Source: Moraxellaceae bacterium (lineage in GTDB: Bacteria > Pseudomonadota > Gammaproteobacteria > Pseudomonadales > Moraxellaceae). Taken from it: 8,380 nt of DNA. Below, in pieces: positions 1 through 4,552 of the stretch. The stretch covers positions 1 to 8,380 of the forward strand of contig JACMMY010000237.1 of assembly GCA_014378805.1 (NCBI GenBank), in the 5' to 3' direction. The notes beneath the pieces were generated by a model. That model ran no database searches, was not told the DNA's origin, and saw only the letters and a program-made list of their open reading frames with translations. The position numbers were made by a program, and so were the translations under genes. Position 1 is the stretch's first letter. The number at the start of each line of letters is the position of its first letter.

Positions 1-528
1 GAAAATTTGGTTGATCAACAACTTAAAGCACTAATTGATGCTGAACTAGTATTGGATGACGGCTCAAATACCCTCTACAGCCCGCAACCAAACAGCGAGA
101 GCTACAACCAGTTGTCTGTTCTTGCGGCACCAGTCCAGCAAAGCCTTGAACGTTATTTTATGACTGTAACGTTGCTTGTGCAGCAAGGCTCAGGTCGAAT
201 TACGTCTAAACAAGTAGAAGATTTAAGTCATTTACTGGGTCAACGTTTAGGGGTGCTGTATGAATTTAATTCACCAGAGTTCTTTGACAAAGCGTTATTC
301 CGTAGCTTTGTAGCCGCTTTAGGGAAACTGAAATACATCACCATTCTGGATGGTTTAATTCATTTCGACTATCGTTTGATCAATATGGCACAAGACGCGC
401 GTTTGGTTTTGAACGCTGATACACTCAATGCCTTACAACACATGACCAACGTTTCTGAGGAAGAAGTCCAGTCCGCAATAGCGGGGCTCGCTAAGAAAAA
501 CGTCAGAAGACCTCGAGTCAAAAAATAG
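1..528 (+). CDS. plsB: Glycerol-3-phosphate acyltransferase, C-terminal part (5' end outside window)
   Basis: PlsB transfers an acyl chain from acyl-CoA or acyl-ACP to position 1 of sn-glycerol-3-phosphate at the inner membrane, the first step of phospholipid synthesis. The frame is open from base 1 (Glu-Asn-Leu...), so this is the last 175 codons of a gene of roughly 800 or more; the TTG at 7 is an internal Leu codon, not a start. Recognition rests on the PlsB C-terminal region: the stretch SLERYFMTVTLL, then GSGRI, then NSPEFFDKALFRSFV, which matches what I recall of pseudomonad and Acinetobacter PlsB. The catalytic HX4D motif lies upstream of the window and cannot be checked. The protein ends in a basic tail (KKNVRRPRVKK). 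A strong terminator follows 5 nt after the stop, so plsB is the last gene of its unit. Confidence 0.9.
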   Translation, partial: ENLVDQQLKALIDAELVLDDGSNTLYSPQPNSESYNQLSVLAAPVQQSLERYFMTVTLLVQQGSGRITSKQVEDLSHLLGQRLGVLYEFNSPEFFDKALFRSFVAALGKLKYITILDGLIHFDYRLINMAQDARLVLNADTLNALQHMTNVSEEEVQSAIAGLAKKNVRRPRVKK

Positions 529-533
529 TACTC

Positions 534-564
534 AAAAAAGCTCTCTATCATAGAGAGCTTTTTT
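534..564 (+). terminator. Intrinsic terminator of plsB
   Basis: A perfect 14-bp inverted repeat (534-547 with 551-564, AAAAAAGCTCTCTA over TAGAGAGCTTTTTT) has a 3-nt loop TCA. The right arm ends in six T. Because the left arm starts with six A, it can also terminate minus-strand transcription. It begins 5 nt after the plsB stop codon. The ATG of the decayed TfoX-like gene follows the T run directly. Confidence 0.9.
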
Positions 565-938
565 ATGCCCACTCAACAAAGAAGCGCTGACATCTTTGCC
601 GAATATGTTTCTTTTTAACATGAGGTATTTACCGAATTTGTCAGTATTCGGAATCGGCGCATGTTTGGTGGTTTAGACATGTACCACCAAGCTCTCATAT
701 TCGGTATTCTCATGAATAAAATGCTTTTTCTTAAAATGCACGCTCAAAGCATTCCTGTGTTTCATTAAAGCGAGCGCCTGTTGAATATCGGCGCGATGGT
801 AAAAGGATCAAAATATCCTATTACCAAGTAGCAAATGAAATTCTTCAGGATTTTGCACAAGCAACTGCTTGGACAAAACGTGGAGATGAGGCAGTAGTCA
901 GAAGGAATCCACCCAAGAACACTAAAATTGAGATTTGA
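565..938 (+). pseudogene. Decayed TfoX_N-domain protein (nonsense codon plus frameshift)
   Basis: Read across frames, this stretch encodes a near-complete TfoX N-terminal-domain protein of about 124 residues, a normal size for stand-alone members. ATG 565 opens with MPTQQRSADIFAEYV, then SF, and meets an in-frame TAA at 616-618. The same frame continues through HEVFTEFVSIRN to the family signature RRMFGGLDMY (655-684), then LIFGILMNKMLFLK, matching the usual 'MFGGxGxYxxxxMFgxxxxxxLYLK' layout. It stops again at TAA 766-768. The domain resumes in another frame from about 759-777 with YRRDGKRIKISYYQVA, then NEILQDFAQATAWTKR, and ends at TGA 936-938. One stop plus one net -1/+2 shift therefore separate it from a functional gene. 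TfoX/Sxy proteins regulate competence in Haemophilus and Vibrio, but stand-alone TfoX_N proteins often have no known role, so no function is claimed. Sequencing error could mimic part of the damage. Confidence 0.8.
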
Positions 939-961
939 AAGAGAGCACCTTATCTTTATGA

Positions 962-1000
962 TTGATTCGACTCAAAAAAAAGCCTAATCTCGAGTCAATC
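962..1000 (+). promoter_or_regulatory. Candidate promoter overlapped by an imperfect inverted repeat
   Basis: TTGATT (962-967), a 17-bp spacer and TAATCT (985-990) form a passable sigma-70-like promoter placed to start RNA about 30 nt before the ATG at 1031. The arms GATTCGACTC (964-973) and GAGTCAATC (992-1000) are inverted repeats with one bulged C. One arm overlaps the -35 and the other sits at the predicted start point, an arrangement compatible with an operator. This is an inference from spacing only. Confidence 0.3.
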
Positions 1001-1030
1001 GGATGCACTTCATTAATAGAGATAATCGAC

Positions 1031-1573
1031 ATGACGATTTTTATGCTATTACCAATATCGGTTATTGCTATTCTTGCCTTTGCAGTGACCCGACCCAATG
1101 CCTTTCGGATCGAACGTTCAATCCTCATCCAAGCTCCCCCAGATAAAATATTTTATTTCATTAATGATTTCCATCAATGGCAAGCATGGTCACCTTGGGA
1201 AAAAATCGATCCCACCATGCAAAGAATCTACAGTGGCACACCGCAAGGTATCGGGACAATTTATGACTGGGAGGGTAAAGGAAAAAGCGGCGCAGGGCGG
1301 ATGGAAATAACCGAATCACGTATCTCCTCGGAGATTTTCATTCAATTGGATTTCATTAAACCATTTAAGGCACACAACATTGCTGAGTTTAGGCTCATCC
1401 CTGAAGGACAATACACTGAACTCACGTGGTCTATGCATGGACCCAGCCCATATATTTCTAAACTCATGGGAATATTTTTAAATATAGATCGGACGATTGG
1501 TAAAGATTTCGAGAAAGGCTTAAATCGCCTAAAGCAGATTATCGAAACACATCCATCTTCTAATCACATTTAA
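1031..1573 (+). CDS. Membrane-anchored SRPBCC (polyketide cyclase/START-like) family protein
   Basis: A 180-residue protein. Residues 2-19 (FMLLPISVIAILAFAV) form a hydrophobic N-terminal anchor or uncleaved signal. An SRPBCC fold follows from about residue 25: the opening beta-strand FRIERSILIQAPPDKIF, the family-typical INDFHQWQAWSPWEKIDP, a central SGAGRMEITE, LDFIKPFKAHNIAEF, and the C-terminal helix GKDFEKGLNRLKQII. SRPBCC proteins have a deep hydrophobic pocket; this subgroup is widespread and mostly uncharacterised, so the ligand is unknown. I chose ATG 1031 because AGAGA lies 8 nt upstream and the hydrophobic segment follows at once; the frame is open further upstream to a TTG at 962, but that extension (KKKPNLES...) looks non-coding. 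The gene stands alone after the decayed TfoX-like gene and ends at a convergent terminator. Confidence 0.82.
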   Translation: MTIFMLLPISVIAILAFAVTRPNAFRIERSILIQAPPDKIFYFINDFHQWQAWSPWEKIDPTMQRIYSGTPQGIGTIYDWEGKGKSGAGRMEITESRISSEIFIQLDFIKPFKAHNIAEFRLIPEGQYTELTWSMHGPSPYISKLMGIFLNIDRTIGKDFEKGLNRLKQIIETHPSSNHI

Positions 1574-1584
1574 TAAAGACGTAA

Positions 1585-1619
1585 AAAAGACCTTCGAATA
1601 CAGCACTCGGAGGTCTTTT
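1585..1619. terminator. Bidirectional terminator between convergent genes
   Basis: The arms AAAAGACCTTCGA (1585-1597) and TCGGAGGTCTTTT (1607-1619) form a 13-bp stem with one G-U wobble in the plus-strand RNA (an A-C mismatch in the minus RNA) and a 9-nt loop. The plus transcript ends in TTTT; the minus transcript gets a longer run of six T. It serves the SRPBCC gene on the left and the Sel1-repeat gene on the right. Confidence 0.85.
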
Positions 1620-1645
1620 GATCAAAGAGGGTGAGTCCAATTTTG

Positions 1646-2548
1646 TTATTTGGTAAATATGATGGGATGACCGACAGCCCAGTTATCGATCAAAGGTTGT
1701 GCTGCCATGATTTGATTTTGGGTCAGTTTTGCGACCACTTGACTGCGAAATATCGGGGCTTTCACTGAGCCTCTGACTGTGGCAATCGCTTCTAAGATAT
1801 ATGCCGCGAAATCATTACTCTTCACGCCCTTCCCTTCAAAATACAACATCCCCAGCGCAGATTGAGCTTCTGCATGACCAAGCGTTGCTGCCTTTAAATA
1901 CCAGTGCGCCGATTGTGAATAATTTTGCGAAACGCCTTCTTTCACACTGCTATAAACCGCGCCAGTATCACTCAAGATATTTTGTTCATCAGCATCCGCA
2001 CCAAAACCTTTGCCGTAAAGAGTACCCAGTTTATATGCCGCCTCTGCATTACCCTTATTGGCTGATTTTTCTAACCATTGCAGACCCGATTCAAAATTCT
2101 GGATGACGCCTTGCCCAGATAAAGACAACATACCAAGCTGATATTGTGCGACTGAATTTCCTTGGTCCGCCAATGTGCGATACTGCGCCACGGCCGCATT
2201 AAGATCTTGGTGAGTCCCTTTGCCTTTTGAATACATCTCAGCCAATTTGAGTTGCGCACTGACATCACCTTTAGCTGCAGACTGACTATACCAAGCAAAT
2301 GCTTTAGTATAGTTTTGTGGAGTCAGTTGCGAACCATTTTCATAAAATCTACCGATTTTAAGCTGAATATCTCCGTGCCATGTTGCTAACCAGACCGCAC
2401 TACTGAATCCGACCAAAACAACCAACCCCACCAAACTCCATAAAACCGTCTTCAAAATTGCACGATAATGCGACCGTAACCAGCGTTTCAATGAACGTAT
2501 CACACTGTGATTGTGCTCAAGCTGTAATACTTCAGAAATATTTTGCAT
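1646..2548 (-). CDS. Membrane-anchored Sel1-like (TPR-type) repeat protein
   Basis: A 300-residue protein. Residues 1-30 are polar and basic (KRWLRSHYRAILK), and residues 33-56 are one hydrophobic helix (VLWSLVGLVVLVGF...). This gives a predicted N-in topology with the rest in the periplasm. About five Sel1-like repeats follow, at roughly 61-95, 96-131, 132-167, 168-225 and 226-261. They show the usual signatures A.AQ..LG.LY..G.GV and A..WY.KAA..G (for example AEAQSALGMLYFEGKGV). Repeat 4 carries about 22 extra residues between its two helices. Sel1 repeats are protein-binding solenoids that often support envelope or signalling complexes; the partner is unknown. The ATG has AGGGA 7 nt upstream. 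The double-receiver gene lies 107 nt upstream on the same strand, so co-transcription is possible. The convergent terminator lies 26 nt past the stop. Confidence 0.85.
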   Translation of the reverse strand: MQNISEVLQLEHNHSVIRSLKRWLRSHYRAILKTVLWSLVGLVVLVGFSSAVWLATWHGDIQLKIGRFYENGSQLTPQNYTKAFAWYSQSAAKGDVSAQLKLAEMYSKGKGTHQDLNAAVAQYRTLADQGNSVAQYQLGMLSLSGQGVIQNFESGLQWLEKSANKGNAEAAYKLGTLYGKGFGADADEQNILSDTGAVYSSVKEGVSQNYSQSAHWYLKAATLGHAEAQSALGMLYFEGKGVKSNDFAAYILEAIATVRGSVKAPIFRSQVVAKLTQNQIMAAQPLIDNWAVGHPIIFTK

Positions 2549-2655
2549 CTTGTATTCCCTTTTAACTAAGTCTCAACGATAGATGTCCAACATGACCGCG
2601 GTATGATTGAAATCAATTCATTACAAAAATCAGTCAAAAAATAAATTCGCTAAAA
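2549..2655 (-). promoter_or_regulatory. Gap between the receiver and Sel1 genes, possible weak promoter
   Basis: These 107 bases separate two same-strand genes. On the minus strand there is a -35-like TTGACT (2632-2637) without a convincing -10 at 16-18 bp, and a short palindrome ATTGA-AA-TCAAT (2606-2617). No GC-rich hairpin with a T run is present, so read-through from the receiver gene into the Sel1 gene is plausible. A dedicated promoter cannot be placed with confidence. Confidence 0.2.
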
Positions 2656-3654
2656 TTAAGGATTGATACCCTTGATGCTTAAGTGATGACGACGATCTAC
2701 AGCACGCCCCACGCCAACACGGGCGAGCAACACCTGAGAGTTACTCACTACTCGACTATTCACTTCTGACCGAATATCTAGCCTTTTAGCTGTAGCCGTT
2801 GCTATCACCTGAGCAGACGGATGGCTGGTTTGGTAACAAGTAATCGCAGATTGAAGATTTTTTTCCAAGATTCCTCTGCGTGCTGGTTTTGGGAGTGATC
2901 GGAAAATTTGCCTAAGCACCGTTAATTCAGATAATAAAGAAACATCGTGCAGGTCAGACAACACCAGCGTCAGCATGTCGGTATGACTCTGTTTCACCGT
3001 ATTAAACAGGCCTCGAATCTCTTGATCTCCTTGACTGAGTTCCGTGACGAAAATAGCTACAGACTGGCAACTGAGAATGGACAATGCCTCCGTCACGCTC
3101 TGCCCCCATAACACCTCATGGGACGGCTCCAAGATTCCCTTCACCATCTGATAAATGTATCCCTCATGATCTAGTACAAGGCAAATTAGGCGTTCTGGTT
3201 CAAGACTACTTACGACTGGCTCAATCACTTGATCGACCAAAACTGGGATTCTTTTCACTGCGGGTATGACTGATGTGCTCTCAACACGTTTAGACTGCTC
3301 AACCGCTCGGATCATAGTTTCATAGAGACTCGCGTAGTTCCACGGGCGCTGAATACAACTAAAGATCTCGCTTCTATTGTTCGGGTCGATCAAGGTGCAA
3401 TCGGAATCGGTTAATAAAACTCGTGTGGTAAAGGGCATGATATAGCGCGCATGCCGCAATATTTCGGTTCCCGAAATAATTGGCATACGCTCATCCGCAA
3501 CAATGACGTTAATCTTTTCACGACGTAAGATTTTCAACGCCTCAAAACAATCCTCTGTCGTCACCACTTGATAGTGTGATTTCAACAAGGCTTTCAGCGC
3601 ATTCAAAACACTCAGATCATGATCAACCAGTAAAATTTTAGGTGCATCTCTCAT
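2656..3654 (-). CDS. Tandem receiver-domain (response-regulator-like) protein without recognised output domain
   Basis: A 332-residue protein with two CheY-like receivers. Receiver 1 (about 5-122) has LLVDHD with D11, the phosphoacceptor D54 in VIVADERMP, G62, T82 in VLLTDSD, and RPW at 103-105 where most regulators have KPW; the layout resembles the receivers of RpfG/HD-GYP proteins. Receiver 2 (about 154-272) is degenerate: LVLDHE (D162), Glu205 (IFVTELSQ) where the phosphoacceptor Asp is expected, Ser233 for Thr and Lys256 in LPKP. The tail 273-332 is basic near its end and matches no DNA-binding, HD-GYP, GGDEF or EAL domain known to me. A protein-protein or pseudo-receiver role is inferred. 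I chose ATG 3654 because GGAGGG (3659-3664) lies just upstream. An in-frame ATG at 3666 would add four residues but has a poor ribosome site, and its own codons form the Shine-Dalgarno. No histidine kinase is adjacent. Confidence 0.82.
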   Translation of the reverse strand: MRDAPKILLVDHDLSVLNALKALLKSHYQVVTTEDCFEALKILRREKINVIVADERMPIISGTEILRHARYIMPFTTRVLLTDSDCTLIDPNNRSEIFSCIQRPWNYASLYETMIRAVEQSKRVESTSVIPAVKRIPVLVDQVIEPVVSSLEPERLICLVLDHEGYIYQMVKGILEPSHEVLWGQSVTEALSILSCQSVAIFVTELSQGDQEIRGLFNTVKQSHTDMLTLVLSDLHDVSLLSELTVLRQIFRSLPKPARRGILEKNLQSAITCYQTSHPSAQVIATATAKRLDIRSEVNSRVVSNSQVLLARVGVGRAVDRRHHLSIKGINP

Positions 3655-3666
3655 TACGCCCTCCAT

Positions 3667-3891
3667 TACCTACGCCAAACCCCATTCAACCAACCTCACG
3701 ATCACAACGCCACTTAAACGTAGCGATGCCCTGTGAACATCCATTCAATTTAAAGTCGTTTGTATTTATGCCGCCAAATAGATCAATGATGACCATCCAC
3801 TGGCATTTGAGATGACTTTCTTTCTATGATTAAAAGCTGATGCAAGAATCGAACCTAAGTTCAAATAACGACCACGCGATTTATATTATTT
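3667..3891. other. Gene-free AT-rich upstream region
   Basis: About 225 bases upstream of the double-receiver gene. It must contain that gene's promoter unless transcription comes from further away, but I see no convincing -35/-10 pair on the minus strand. Short open frames exist without ribosome sites. No tRNA, hairpin terminator or mobile-element end is visible. Confidence 0.5.
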
Positions 3892-3924
3892 TTAGACATT
3901 TAAGTCAGTGTTTATTATATAAAC
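3892..3924 (+). promoter_or_regulatory. Candidate promoter with AT palindrome at the -10
   Basis: TTAGAC (3892-3897), a 17-bp spacer and TTATAT (3915-3920) form a plausible sigma-70 promoter directed at the small ORF at 3995. TATTAT (3913-3918) is an alternative -10. A perfect palindrome GTTTAT-TAT-ATAAAC (3910-3924) covers the -10 and could be a repressor site or simply AT-rich promoter DNA. Confidence 0.3.
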
Positions 3925-3942
3925 GGATTAATATTTGTCAGA

Positions 3943-3988
3943 CTTCCTAGGCGTTTTAACGTTTTGGTGCTTATCTTGATAGAGGAAG
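3943..3988 (+). promoter_or_regulatory. Possible leader stem hiding the ribosome site
   Basis: CTTCCT (3943-3948) is exactly complementary to AGGAAG (3983-3988), the core of the Shine-Dalgarno of the small ORF that follows. The loop is 34 nt and the stem only 6 bp, so the pairing may be weak or fortuitous. If real, it would hold the ribosome site closed until something opens it. Confidence 0.25.
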
Positions 3989-3994
3989 GCTGTA

Positions 3995-4123
3995 ATGAAC
4001 CCGCTTTTGATCTGCACGCCAAGATTATTCTTATATAAACCCTCTCTCGGATACGGAGAAATTAACGGCACTTTAAGTTTGCACTCAAAAAATGCAAAAA
4101 CTGAACTTTTTACGACTGATTAA
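3995..4123 (+). CDS. Hypothetical 42-residue small protein
   Basis: I do not recognise this product. ATG 3995 is preceded by one of the strongest Shine-Dalgarno sequences in the window, AGAGGAAGG (3981-3989), with a 5-nt gap, and the frame runs 42 codons to TAA 4121-4123. The start reads MNPLLICTPRLFLYKPSLGY; the rest is polar (EINGTLSLHSKNAKTELFTTD). There is no clear transmembrane segment and a single Cys. A strong terminator starts 24 nt after the stop and a promoter-like element lies upstream, so a short self-contained RNA of about 260 nt is possible. That RNA could encode this peptide, act as an sRNA, or both. A 42-codon frame can occur by chance; the call rests on the ribosome site and the terminator placement. 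Confidence 0.35.
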   Translation: MNPLLICTPRLFLYKPSLGYGEINGTLSLHSKNAKTELFTTD

Positions 4124-4146
4124 TGGACATTCACCCTGGCGCATAA

Positions 4147-4184
4147 AAAAAGATCTTCGAACGATATGATTCGAAGATCTTTTT
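4147..4184. terminator. Bidirectional terminator, end of the pheS-pheT-ihfA operon
   Basis: A perfect 15-bp stem, AAAAAGATCTTCGAA (4147-4161) with TTCGAAGATCTTTTT (4170-4184), encloses an 8-nt loop. On the minus strand it is followed by a run of seven T (4151 down to 4145) and lies about 70 nt past the ihfA stop. On the plus strand it ends in five T and lies 24 nt past the candidate small ORF. Confidence 0.92.
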
Positions 4185-4255
4185 AGGGATACGCAGTCTT
4201 TAAACATTCACGTTCAAAGGCCCCGTTATCTATAATCAAGGATTAGCAATCCGCT

Positions 4256-4552
4256 TTATTCATCCGCACCTTCGCCAACACGGCGACGGAACTTCTGACC
4301 TGCGCGAAATGTGACAACGCGACGAGCAGAAATTGGAATTTCTTCACCAGTCTTAGGGTTACGACCCGGACGCTGGCGCTTATTGCGCAGTTCAAAGTTA
4401 CCAAAACCTGATAACTTCACCACTTCTCCTGCGATCAGTGCATTAGAGATTTCAGCAAAGAACAATTCAACCAATTGTTTTGCTTCGCGTCGATTAATGC
4501 CTGTTTTTTCGCTTAAATTATCCGCCATTTCGGCTTTAGTCAGTGCAGTCAT
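4256..4552 (-). CDS. ihfA: Integration host factor subunit alpha
   Basis: IHF-alpha pairs with IHF-beta (ihfB, not in this window) to bind the minor groove and bend DNA sharply. It acts in nucleoid structure, sigma-54 promoters, recombination and replication. The 98-residue length and all HU/IHF hallmarks fit: MTALTKAEMADNLSEKTGI at the N-terminus, the VKLSGFGNFELRNK body strand, the DNA-intercalating beta-ribbon tip RPGRNPKTGEEIP, and the closing ARRVVTFRAGQKFRRRV. The ALTKAEMA start and the C-terminal extension past the helix favour alpha over beta or HU. Its ATG overlaps the pheT TGA as ATGA, and GAGGG (4557-4561) inside the end of pheT supplies the ribosome site, so translation is coupled to PheT. 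This position behind pheT is conserved in gammaproteobacteria. Confidence 0.96.
   Translation of the reverse strand: MTALTKAEMADNLSEKTGINRREAKQLVELFFAEISNALIAGEVVKLSGFGNFELRNKRQRPGRNPKTGEEIPISARRVVTFRAGQKFRRRVGEGADE

Noticed and set aside
962..1030. An upstream TTG start for the SRPBCC protein.
   Set aside because: It would put a polar stretch before the hydrophobic anchor and overlaps the promoter-like inverted repeat. ATG 1031 has a better-placed ribosome site.
3686..3796. A 36-codon minus-strand frame (MVIIDLFGGINTNDFKLNGC...) between the receiver gene and the small ORF.
   Set aside because: It has no Shine-Dalgarno, and the region otherwise looks non-coding. I recognised no family, so I treat it as a chance frame.
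3842..3856. A tRNA T-arm-like string on the minus strand (GGTTCGATTC).
   Set aside because: No acceptor, D-arm or anticodon stem can be built around it and there is no matching 3' end. It could be chance or a very old remnant.
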